64,000 nt of DNA from positions 2,819,001 through 2,883,000 of the forward strand of contig NC_013854.1 in assembly GCF_000010725.1 (NCBI RefSeq). Reading direction: 5' to 3'. Position 1 is the stretch's first letter; each line of letters opens with the position of its first letter. The position numbers and the translations under genes are program-made. Below are positions 1 to 7,572 of the stretch, one piece after another. The stretch is from Azospirillum sp. B510. Lineage in GTDB: Bacteria; Pseudomonadota; Alphaproteobacteria; Azospirillales; Azospirillaceae. The notes under the pieces were generated by a model. It was not told the DNA's origin. It saw only the letters and a list, made by a program, of their open reading frames with translations, and searched no databases.

Positions 1-31
1 CAAGGCACGCACGCCGCAAGCGTTTGCTCCC

Positions 32-1345
32 TCACTCCGGCTTGCGGCTCAGCCTCGGTTCGCCGAACAGGTAGCCCTGGCCGAAGTCGAAGCCGGTGTC
101 GAGCACCTCGACCAGCTGGTTCTCGGTCTCGATCTTCTCGACGATCAGGTCGATTCCCTCGGCGACGCAGCGATGGCGCAGCTCGCGGACGCGCGCGGCG
201 TTGGCGGAGTCGAGCACCAGGGCGCGGTCCAGCTTGATGCAGCGGAATTCGTGGCGCAGCAGCCGGTCGATGTCGATGGCGAGATCCGTCACCTGATCCA
301 TCGAGAAGCGGAAGCCCAGCCGCGCCAGCTGCGACAGGATGCCCATCGTCACCGCCCCGCCGGCGTTCAAGGCGTGCTGGCTCAGCTCGAACATCAGCTT
401 GGGCACCAGGGCGTGGTTCTGCGCCATCATGTTCAGGAACTGGCGCATGAACTCCGCATCGGCCAGCGTCGCGGCGGAGATGTTGGCGAAGAAGCCGATG
501 GCGTGCTGGCGCCGCTCCGTCTCGCGGATCAGCTGGACGCAGCGGACCAGCTGGAGATTGTCGATGGTGGCGATCAGCCCTTCGCGCGCGGCGATGTCGA
601 GATAGCGGTCGGGCATGATCTGCTGCCCGTCGGCGGCCCGCACGCGGGAGAACACCTCGTAGAAGCGGTGTTTGCGCTGGGGCAGGCTGACGACGGGCTG
701 GAGATAGACGTCGATGCGGTCGGCCTTCAGCGCGTCGCGCACCGCCTCCAGCACCGCGGCGTCATTCATCGGCATCGGCATGCGAGGCGGAGCGGGTGAA
801 GCGGGTGAAGCGGAAGCGGGCGGCGGCACGGCCGGGTCGGGACGGCGCTCGGCGCTGGCGGCGGGCGGACGCGGGGCGCGACGCTCGGTCAGGCGGGCGA
901 CCAGCGATTGCAGCAGCTTCACCTCCTGCATCACCGCGTCATAGCGGGCGCCGCCATCGGCCCCGGCTCCCGGTTCGGCGGCAAGGCGCCGCTCCAGCAG
1001 ATCGGCCAGTTCCTCCACCCGATCGTTCAGGCGGGCGACGCGGCGGGCCGCCTTGCGCTCGCGCTCCAGCCGCGTCGCCACCTCATGGACCAGCGCCCCG
1101 GCCAGCACCACCAGCGCGCCGGCCAGCCCGGCCACCAGCGGATCCCCCTCCGGACGCAGCGCCCACAGCGCCGCGGCGGTCGCCCCCCCGGCGATCAGGT
1201 AGGCCAGCGCATAGACGAGATGCGTCAGCAGGGTCATCGCGGAAACCGCGACGTCGTGGATGGGGCTGGCGGTGGAACGGGTGTTTCCAGGGCGGAGGCT
1301 TTCCGGACGAGGATCGGCGGTCAGGGCGTTCAGCGGGGCGTTCAT
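32..1345 (-). CDS. membrane-anchored EAL-domain protein, catalytic motifs altered
   Basis: Protein of 437 aa. Two hydrophobic segments (about residues 37-63 and 68-88) are followed by a charged coiled coil (90-125), a Pro/Ala-rich linker (about 155-190) and a C-terminal EAL domain. EAL domains hydrolyse or bind cyclic di-GMP. Here the signature EAL reads EVF (in YEVFSRVR) and the DDFG motif reads SMDQV, so the second metal-binding Asp is missing. NIS, FELSQ, the Lys of IKLDRA, the Glu of VEKIE and QGYLFGEP are kept. It is therefore more likely a c-di-GMP sensor or inactive homologue than an active phosphodiesterase. The ATG at 1345 was chosen because GGAGG lies 9 bases upstream; an upstream ATG at 1420 would add 25 atypical residues. 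It stands alone on the minus strand, before pyrD in the opposite transcription order. Confidence 0.85.
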   Translation of the reverse strand: MNAPLNALTADPRPESLRPGNTRSTASPIHDVAVSAMTLLTHLVYALAYLIAGGATAAALWALRPEGDPLVAGLAGALVVLAGALVHEVATRLERERKAARRVARLNDRVEELADLLERRLAAEPGAGADGGARYDAVMQEVKLLQSLVARLTERRAPRPPAASAERRPDPAVPPPASASPASPAPPRMPMPMNDAAVLEAVRDALKADRIDVYLQPVVSLPQRKHRFYEVFSRVRAADGQQIMPDRYLDIAAREGLIATIDNLQLVRCVQLIRETERRQHAIGFFANISAATLADAEFMRQFLNMMAQNHALVPKLMFELSQHALNAGGAVTMGILSQLARLGFRFSMDQVTDLAIDIDRLLRHEFRCIKLDRALVLDSANAARVRELRHRCVAEGIDLIVEKIETENQLVEVLDTGFDFGQGYLFGEPRLSRKPE

Positions 1346-1488
1346 GGGGATGCTGCCTCCGGCATCGGCATCACACGGAACCGGGCGGGCATCCCACAGC
1401 TTACCCCACTGTCGGGTCACCCGCTTGACGATCCGTTAATGCTACGTCCGCGCCCGCCCCATCCTGCGCAGCAGGGCTGCGCGGGGCG

Positions 1489-2562
1489 TCAGCGGTGATC
1501 CGCCCCCACCGCCTCGGCGACCGAGCGGAAGCCGTCGCGGCGCAGCAGCTCCGCCAGCTCGCGGCGGATGCGGTGGACCACCGCCGGCCCGGCATAGACC
1601 ATCGCCGAATAGAGCTGGACCAGCGAGGCGCCGGCCCGGATCTTGGCATAGGCGTCGGCCCCCGTCGCCACGCCGCCGACCCCGACGATCGGCAGCTTGC
1701 CGCCGGTCAGCGCATAGATCTCGCGCAGGACGGAGGTGGAGGGCTCGAACAGCGGCGCGCCGGACAGGCCGCCGGCCTCGCCGCGCAGGGCCGCCGGGAT
1801 GATGTCGGGCCGGGCGATGGTGGTGTTGGAGACGATCAGCCCGTCGATGCCGCTCTCCAGCGCCACCGCGGCGATGTCGCTCTTGTCCTCCACCGTCAGG
1901 TCGGGGGCGATCTTCAGCAGCAACGGCGGATCGCGGGTCAGGCCGCAGGACGCCCGCGCCTCCAGCACCCGCTCCAGCAGGGCGCGCAGCGGGTCGCGGC
2001 CCTGGAGCGCCCGAAGGCCCGGCGTGTTGGGGGAGGAGACGTTGACGACCAGGTAATCGGCCAGCGGCGCCAGCCGGCGCGCGCCGATCACGTAATCGTC
2101 GGCGGCGTCCGCCGTGTCCTTGTTCTTGCCCAGATTGGCGCCGACGATGCCCGGCGCCCGCCTGGCCTTTTCGCGGCGACGTTCCAGCCGGCGGGCGAAG
2201 GCCTCCAGCCCCTCGTTGTTGAAGCCCATGCGGTTGATGACCGCCCGCTGCTCGACCAGCCGGAACAGGCGGGGGCGCGGATTGCCGGGCTGGGGCCGCG
2301 GGGTGACGCTGCCGGGCTCGACGAAGCCGAACCCCAGATTCAGCGTGGCGTCGACCACCTCGGCGTTCTTGTCGAAGCCGGCGGCCAGCCCGACCGGGTT
2401 GGTGAAATCCAGCCCCCAGACGCGGCTGCGCAGCGCCGGCTCGTCCTTGCCGCGGGCCGGCGGGACCAGCCCGGTCTTCAGCGTCTTGATGGTCAGGCCA
2501 TGGGCGGTCTCGGGGTCGAAACGGAACAGCAACGGCCCGGCAAGCGGATAGAGGTCGATCAC
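1489..2562 (-). CDS. pyrD: dihydroorotate dehydrogenase (quinone), class 2
   Basis: Protein of 357 aa, full length for the class 2 membrane-associated enzyme. It oxidises dihydroorotate to orotate in pyrimidine synthesis and passes electrons to quinone through FMN. Recognisable segments are the N-terminal helix region (YPLAGPLLFRFDPETAHGL), PVGLAAGFDKN, NRMGFNNEG, the NVSSPNTPGLR loop carrying the class 2 catalytic Ser, LLKIAPDLT, IVSNTT and the phosphate-binding GVGGVATG. The start is GTG at 2562: it opens the conserved IDLYPLAGP sequence and overlaps the stop of the upstream DUF952 gene by 4 bases (GTGA), which indicates translational coupling. An open frame upstream of this start runs to 3108 but covers the DUF952 gene and is not coding. 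Confidence 0.95.
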   Translation of the reverse strand: MIDLYPLAGPLLFRFDPETAHGLTIKTLKTGLVPPARGKDEPALRSRVWGLDFTNPVGLAAGFDKNAEVVDATLNLGFGFVEPGSVTPRPQPGNPRPRLFRLVEQRAVINRMGFNNEGLEAFARRLERRREKARRAPGIVGANLGKNKDTADAADDYVIGARRLAPLADYLVVNVSSPNTPGLRALQGRDPLRALLERVLEARASCGLTRDPPLLLKIAPDLTVEDKSDIAAVALESGIDGLIVSNTTIARPDIIPAALRGEAGGLSGAPLFEPSTSVLREIYALTGGKLPIVGVGGVATGADAYAKIRAGASLVQLYSAMVYAGPAVVHRIRRELAELLRRDGFRSVAEAVGADHR

Positions 2563-2933
2563 GGAACGAGGTCCTGAAGGGTGAAGGGGAAGCCGGCGGG
2601 GAAGACATGGCGTCCGTCCGGCCCCAGCGGCAGCGGATCGGCGCGCAGCACGGCGGACAGCGGCAGCGGGCCATATTGGTGCGGGAACAGCTGCCCGCCG
2701 CGCGACGGCTCCCAGCGGAGCGCGGCACCCAGCCGGTCGGCATCGACCGTCAGCAGCAGCAGGCCGTCCTGCCCGGCGCGGTGCTTGGCGGCGCTCTCCA
2801 CCACCTGCCCGGCGGTGGAGAAATGGATGAAGCCGTCCCGCGCATCCTGCGACGAACCGGGATAGCTGCCGGCCGGGCGGGCGGCGTCCCACTCGTCCGC
2901 GCGGCACATATGGTGGATGATGCGGTCGGTCAT
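2559..2933 (-). CDS. DUF952 family protein
   Basis: Protein of 124 aa covering a whole DUF952 domain (IIHHMCRADEWDAA near the N terminus, DGFIHFSTAGQV, LRWEPSRGGQLFPHQYGPL, GRHVFP). No enzymatic role is established for the family. It ends in a 4-base overlap with the GTG start of pyrD, an arrangement common in alphaproteobacteria, so the two are almost certainly one transcript. That suggests a link to nucleotide metabolism, but nothing in the sequence shows the reaction. Confidence 0.85.
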   Translation of the reverse strand: MTDRIIHHMCRADEWDAARPAGSYPGSSQDARDGFIHFSTAGQVVESAAKHRAGQDGLLLLTVDADRLGAALRWEPSRGGQLFPHQYGPLPLSAVLRADPLPLGPDGRHVFPAGFPFTLQDLVP

Positions 2934-3275
2934 GATGGCCGGACACTAGCCCAAGGCACGGCCAGCGGCCAGACGCTTCGCCGCCGCAGGTCCCTGATGG
3001 AAGGTGTCCGGCATCGCGGAGCGCGGCGGAGACGATAACCCACAACGCAGGATCGACTCCCCGAATGCGAGTCCGCACGCGCAGCGCGTTGCATTTTGCA
3101 AAGCACACTCGAAATTATTCGGCATTTTGCGGGTATTTTTGAAGTTTGATCCCCCGTTCCGCCGCCGGAATCGGCACCTCGCCGGCGCAACCCCTGCGAT
3201 TCCAAGGGCTCCGCCCACCATTGGAAATTGGCACCACTTTTGCTGTGACGGTCCCAAGTCAACGGAGGACCCGCC
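2934..3275. other. intergenic region upstream of the 72-aa gene
   Basis: 342 bases without a convincing gene. The right half holds an AT-rich stretch (about 3089-3155) with the inverted repeat TTGCA-TTT-TGCAA at 3089-3101, then a sigma-54 type promoter at 3228-3244. The AT-rich stretch could hold activator or IHF sites, but I could not find a clear NtrC or NifA enhancer sequence. Confidence 0.6.
3228..3244 (+). promoter_or_regulatory. sigma-54 (-24/-12) promoter
   Basis: Reads TTGGCACCACTTTTGCT. The -24 GG (3230-3231) and -12 GC (3242-3243) are separated by exactly 10 bases. Against YTGGCAC-G-N4-TTGCW only the G after CAC differs. Transcription would start near 3255, about 20 bases before the start codon of the 72-aa gene. 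The match is read directly; use by RpoN and the identity of the activator are inferred. Confidence 0.75.
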
Positions 3276-3494
3276 ATGAACGCGATTTCCATGAGCCTGC
3301 TGAAGAAGAGCCAGCCCTGCGATGCGACCCTGGGCGCCTCGGTCACCGCCATGGGCGCGCTGTGCGAACCGGGCCAGACCGCGGTGCCGCTGAAGCCGAG
3401 CGCCACCATGCTGGCCGCCGGGGCGCGGGCCGGCGGCGTATCGGTCGAGGTCGCCTGGAAGATCTACCAGGCGATGATCCACCACGTCGACTGA
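3276..3494 (+). CDS. unrecognised 72-aa protein behind a sigma-54 promoter
   Basis: I do not recognise this protein. It has 72 aa, two Cys (in SQPCDAT and GALCEPG), an Ala/Gly-rich middle and a C-terminal amphipathic helix (SVEVAWKIYQAMIHHVD). There is no signal peptide or clear membrane segment. Translation is well supported: GGAGG lies about 8 bases before ATG 3276 and a -24/-12 promoter sits at the right distance upstream. The gene is monocistronic; its downstream neighbours are on the other strand and end within 35 bases. The sigma-54 promoter suggests control by nitrogen status, motility or another enhancer-dependent signal. A small regulatory or chaperone-like protein is possible; nothing in the sequence names a function. 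Confidence 0.7.
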   Translation: MNAISMSLLKKSQPCDATLGASVTAMGALCEPGQTAVPLKPSATMLAAGARAGGVSVEVAWKIYQAMIHHVD

Positions 3495-3526
3495 ACCGGC
3501 CCGCCCGTCACCATCGTCCTTCGCGG

Positions 3527-3847
3527 TCAGCGCCGTCCGCCCTCGAAGGGCATGAAGCCCGAATCGAGCTTGGTCTCGATCCGCAGCAGATGGTCGGTCA
3601 GGCGTTGTTCGACATCCTTGAGTGTCGCGAAGGAGACATAGGTCTTCGCGACCTCCAGCTTGTAGGCGGCAAGGCTCTCGCGCACCTGCGCCTGGGCCTC
3701 CTCCGCCCGGTCGCGCAACTCGTCCAGCGCGCTGTCGGCATCCCTGCGCACGCGCGCGATCAGCCAGAACAGCCCGCCCATCGCCGGCAGCTCGACGGCG
3801 GTGATCCACCAGGCGAGATCCAGCCCACTGCTCAGGGCGTCATGCAT
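3527..3847 (-). CDS. small single-span membrane protein at the end of the phage module
   Basis: Protein of 106 aa. One N-terminal hydrophobic segment (about residues 10-31, WWITAVELPAMGGLFWLIAR) is followed by a charged helix likely to form a coiled coil (DADSALDELRDRAEEAQAQV) and a short tail. It is the last gene of the minus-strand phage module, 85 bases after the terminase. In T7-like phages this position holds lysis accessory genes (holin or Rz-type spanin), so a lysis or membrane role is a reasonable guess, but the sequence itself is not diagnostic. The ATG at 3847 has GGGAGA about 6 bases upstream; reading further upstream would run into antisense of the terminase. Confidence 0.6.
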   Translation of the reverse strand: MHDALSSGLDLAWWITAVELPAMGGLFWLIARVRRDADSALDELRDRAEEAQAQVRESLAAYKLEVAKTYVSFATLKDVEQRLTDHLLRIETKLDSGFMPFEGGRR

Positions 3848-3932
3848 CGGGGTCTCCCGTTGTTGGGGTAAAAGGGGTATCGAAAAGAACGGGGTGCGGC
3901 GCGCAGAGGCGCCGTCCTTCCATGATGTCCAC

Positions 3933-5450
3933 TCACGGCTCCCACTCCGCCGGGGCCACCACCATGCCCACCCCGCGCCAATCGGCGCGGCGCTCGGGTG
4001 CCGCGGCATCGCCCTCGAAGCGGAAGGGCTCGGCGGCGAGACAGCCGGCCACCGCGTCGAGCCCGTCATCGGGGCCGCGATAGCGGCCGTCCGGGCGCCA
4101 GTCACGCATCTCCCGGATGAAAGGCGTGTCCCACACCGAGCGGTGGGCCAGCAGACGGCGGTCGGCCAGCAGGGCGTTGAAGGCCTTGGCGATGCGCACC
4201 GCCTTCGGCGTGCGGCTGGCCGCGTCGATCACGCCGACATCCAGCCGGTCCTTCTTCAGCCGCTCGCGCAGCAGGCCGGGCAGGAAGCCGCCAAGGCCGT
4301 TGACCTCGACATGGATCGACGGCAGGTGATGGTCGGCCAGAAGGCGGGCGACCTGCCGGCATTGCTGGCCGGCCTCCGTCTCCTCCGCCTTGGGATCGAC
4401 GGTCAGATACAGCACCCGGTGCAGATAGAGACGGTTGTCCGCCCCGCCGAACACCACGGCGACGACGCTGCCGTCGCCCTTGGCCCTGCCGTCCTCCGCC
4501 GGACGGGCGAAGGCCGGATCCCACCAGCAGCTGGCCGAGAGCAGCCGCACCCCGTCCAGCGTCAGCACCGCGCGGCCCCGCGCCTCGCGATACGCCAGTT
4601 CCGCGTCGTAGCGGACGAGCTTGCCGACATCGAGCACCATGTCGGTCGGGCTGACCGGACGCAGCAGCATCTGGCTGGTGAACTTGTTGGGTCCTGTCGA
4701 TTTGCGGATGCGGGCGACATGCGCCTCGCCGAAGCGCTCCTTCCAGGCATAGCTGCGGTTGCCCCGCTCATCCTCGGTATAGACCGGCAGGACCAGCCGC
4801 TCGAAGCCGTCGAGGAAGGGCGGGCCGCCGTCGTCCGCCTCCTCGGCATAGAGGCTGTCCTGCGCGTGCGGGGTGCCGACATAGAGCTGCGCCCCGCCGG
4901 GGACCAGCACATAGTCCAGCTCCAGCAGACGCTCGCGCAATGCCGCGCGCTTCACCGCGGTGTCGGCGTTGCGCGGCACCTCGACATCGTCGCAGATCAC
5001 CACGTCGGCGCGGCTGCCGGTGATGTTGCCGCCGATACCCGCCGCCGCCATCGACGGGTCGCGCAGCTCCATCGGCCGCAGCACGGTGAAGCGGTCGGCC
5101 GCCCACTGGTCGCGCTCTCTGGCCGGCGGCTTCAGGTCGCCGCAGCCGGGGTGGCGTTCGAGGATGCGCTTGACGTTGCGCACCATCTTCATCGCCAGCC
5201 GCATGTCGGCGGCCAGCACCAGCAGCCGGCGGTTGGGATCGCGCCGCAGCAGCCAGGCGGCGAACAGTCCGACCAGCGTCGATTTCCCCGACCCGCGGAA
5301 GGCCATCAGCAGCATGCGCCGGTTGTCGCCGGCCATGTGCCGCTCCAGCCAGCCGGCCATCCGCGCATGATGGGCCGGCGTCCTCAGCTCCACCATGTCG
5401 TTCCACCCCCTGACGAATCCGGTGAAGCTGTCATCCTCCCGGTCCATCAT
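3933..5450 (-). CDS. phage large terminase subunit
   Basis: Protein of 505 aa, the motor and nuclease that packages phage DNA. The ATPase Walker A is AFRGSGKST (residues 50-58) and Walker B is DVVICDDVE, followed by a coupling motif in LYVGTPHAQDSLY. The C-terminal nuclease part keeps acidic motifs (WWDPAF, HVEVNGLGG, GPDDGLDAVAG). Length and motifs look complete, so the gene is not obviously decayed. The start is ATG 5450, overlapping the tail fibre stop in an ATGA, a coupling used repeatedly in this module. In T7 the large terminase is likewise the last major gene of the late block. No small terminase subunit is recognisable nearby. Confidence 0.85.
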   Translation of the reverse strand: MMDREDDSFTGFVRGWNDMVELRTPAHHARMAGWLERHMAGDNRRMLLMAFRGSGKSTLVGLFAAWLLRRDPNRRLLVLAADMRLAMKMVRNVKRILERHPGCGDLKPPARERDQWAADRFTVLRPMELRDPSMAAAGIGGNITGSRADVVICDDVEVPRNADTAVKRAALRERLLELDYVLVPGGAQLYVGTPHAQDSLYAEEADDGGPPFLDGFERLVLPVYTEDERGNRSYAWKERFGEAHVARIRKSTGPNKFTSQMLLRPVSPTDMVLDVGKLVRYDAELAYREARGRAVLTLDGVRLLSASCWWDPAFARPAEDGRAKGDGSVVAVVFGGADNRLYLHRVLYLTVDPKAEETEAGQQCRQVARLLADHHLPSIHVEVNGLGGFLPGLLRERLKKDRLDVGVIDAASRTPKAVRIAKAFNALLADRRLLAHRSVWDTPFIREMRDWRPDGRYRGPDDGLDAVAGCLAAEPFRFEGDAAAPERRADWRGVGMVVAPAEWEP

Positions 5451-7477
5451 GGATTGCGCCCCAATATGTGCCAGCCGGCGCCGTTCGACATCGCCGTCAC
5501 CGCGTGGCCCTGGCCGGTCAGCGGAATGGCCTCGCTGTCCGGGCCGCCGCCGCCCGGCTGGGTGACGGTGACGCGGTTGCCGCCGGTGTCGGACTTCTTG
5601 ATGGTGACCGTCCGGCCGAGCGCATGCGGCGCCGAGGGGGCCGGCAGCCGCACCTCCACCGGTCCGCTCCAGGCGCTGACCAGATAGAGCTGCTGGTTCA
5701 GATCCGGCTCGAACAGGCCGGGGGTCTCGTGATAATGCGCGTTGCCCGGCGGGTTGTTGCCGGCGACGATCCACCAGCCCGCCCCGTTCGACAGCAGCGT
5801 GACGAAGTCGTAGCGGTTGCCGAGCGACAACGTCCGCCCGTCCGGCCCCGGCCCGCCGCCCTCGGTGATGGTGAGCCGGTTGGCCGAGGCGTCGGTCCGC
5901 TTGATCGTCACCGCATGGCCGTTGGCGTCCTCCGCCTTGGGCAGGCGCAGCTCCACCGCCCCGCCATAGGCGCTGGCCAGATAGACCGAACTGGTCAGGT
6001 CCAGCGCCATCACCCCGCCCTTGGCCGGTTCGACATATTCGGTGTCATAGCGCAGGGCCTCCACCACCAGTTCGGTGACGCGGCTGCGCTGAAGCCGGTT
6101 CTTCTCCGGATAGCCGGCATTGACCGCCGTGTATCGCCCGCCGGAACGGTCGAGGATCGCCGGCCCGGCGGCGGCGGAGAACAGGTTGACGATCGCCGTC
6201 TCGACCGACCCGGCATCGATCTGGAGATTCGGCAGGGCCCCCAGCGACTCGGCGTAGAAATTCACGATCAGCGTCTTGTCGGTGACGGCGCCGACGCGGA
6301 AACAGGCCTCCGCCTGCGGCCACAGGTTGGCCTCGCAGTCGAAGAAGGCGTTGTTGAAGCGACCCTGCTCGACGAAGAAGCCGCAGCCGGTCATCGGCGC
6401 CGACAGCGAATAGACCCGGACGGCATGGAAGCGGTTGGCGTTCGGCGTGTCGCCCGCCCCGCTCCGGGTCAGCCACACCCCGTGCCGCGACGGCCGCGCC
6501 ACCAGCACGCGGGCGATGTTGTTCCAGTAGCAGGGCAGGTTCGGGTCGATGTAACCGTCGAAGACCAGCCCGACCTCCGGCTCCCACAGGGTCAGGTCGG
6601 TCAGGCTGTTCTGCACGCAGGGGCCGTCACGCCCGAACAGCCGCACCCCCGCCTTGCCCCGTTCCAGCCGCAGGCCCGACAGGGTGGCGTAGCCGTCCGG
6701 CAGATGGATCAGGTCGAAGCCGTTGGACACCCCCCGGATCACCGACCCCTGTCCCGCCCCATACAGCGTCCGCCCATGGCCGAGCGTCAGCGTGTTGGCG
6801 ATGCGGTAGGTCCCCGGCGGCACGAACACCGCGCGGGCCGAGGTCAAGGCGGCTTGAAGGGCCAGCGTATCGTCGACCAGCCCGTCGCCGACCGCGCCGA
6901 AATCCCTGACGGAGACGAGGTCGGCCAGCTTGTCGCGCACCGGCCGGGCGGTGGCCCCGGCGCCCGGCGGCACATAGGTCGCCAGCGCCTCCTCGTCCAC
7001 CGGCGGGCGGACGGTCGGGTTGCCGGCGCTGTCGAAGGCCAGCAGCTTGCCCCGGCGCAGCGCGCGGTCGGGCAACAGCGGCGAGGCCGGCAGGTCGCTG
7101 TCGGCATAGCGCAGCATCAGCTCCTGGTCGCCCGCCACCTGCTGGAGGGCGGCGGTCAGCCGGTCCAGCTCGCCATTGAGGGCGGCGGCCGGCAACGGGC
7201 CGCTGTCGCCGAAATCGCTGCGCCGCTCGATGGGCAGCCGGCGCCGCAGCAGGACGAGGGTTCCCTCCGCCGGCGCGGCGGCGAAGGTGACGGCCCCGCC
7301 GGCGCTGGCGCCGGCCCCGCTGACCGCATAGCCGGCGCTCTGAAGCGCCGCCCCCAGGAAGACCTGGAGATCCCCATCGGCGAAGATCGGGAACGGGTAG
7401 GTGAAGACCCGCTGCGCGCCGTCGGCAAGATATTGCACGCGCGGAGTTCCACGCGGGATGAGAAGCGACGAGGACAT
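5447..7477 (-). CDS. phage tail fibre / tailspike with beta-helix domain
   Basis: Protein of 676 aa. The N-terminal part (about 1-150; RVFTYPFPIFADGDLQVFL, EGTLVLLRRRLPIERRSDF) matches the T7 gp17-type domain that attaches fibres to a podoviral tail. From about 180 on a pectate-lyase-like beta-helix begins (VSVRDFGAVGDGLVDDTLALQAAL), usual in tailspikes that bind or cleave surface polysaccharide. The last 170 residues are a duplicated unit of roughly 85 aa: one copy runs from YLASAYGGAVELRLP to LLSNGAGWWIVAG, the other from YLVSAWSGPVEVRLP to AMSNGAGWHILG. ATG 7477 has GGAG upstream. It would set host range if the particle were made. The stop overlaps the terminase start. Confidence 0.8.
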   Translation of the reverse strand: MSSSLLIPRGTPRVQYLADGAQRVFTYPFPIFADGDLQVFLGAALQSAGYAVSGAGASAGGAVTFAAAPAEGTLVLLRRRLPIERRSDFGDSGPLPAAALNGELDRLTAALQQVAGDQELMLRYADSDLPASPLLPDRALRRGKLLAFDSAGNPTVRPPVDEEALATYVPPGAGATARPVRDKLADLVSVRDFGAVGDGLVDDTLALQAALTSARAVFVPPGTYRIANTLTLGHGRTLYGAGQGSVIRGVSNGFDLIHLPDGYATLSGLRLERGKAGVRLFGRDGPCVQNSLTDLTLWEPEVGLVFDGYIDPNLPCYWNNIARVLVARPSRHGVWLTRSGAGDTPNANRFHAVRVYSLSAPMTGCGFFVEQGRFNNAFFDCEANLWPQAEACFRVGAVTDKTLIVNFYAESLGALPNLQIDAGSVETAIVNLFSAAAGPAILDRSGGRYTAVNAGYPEKNRLQRSRVTELVVEALRYDTEYVEPAKGGVMALDLTSSVYLASAYGGAVELRLPKAEDANGHAVTIKRTDASANRLTITEGGGPGPDGRTLSLGNRYDFVTLLSNGAGWWIVAGNNPPGNAHYHETPGLFEPDLNQQLYLVSAWSGPVEVRLPAPSAPHALGRTVTIKKSDTGGNRVTVTQPGGGGPDSEAIPLTGQGHAVTAMSNGAGWHILGRNP

Positions 7478-7572
7478 CGGGGGGCTCCAAAAGACAAGCG
7501 CCCTCTCCCGCCTCTCGCACGAACGCCGTCCGTGCTGACGGCTTCAGGCGGATCGGGCGGGGGAGCCATTCT

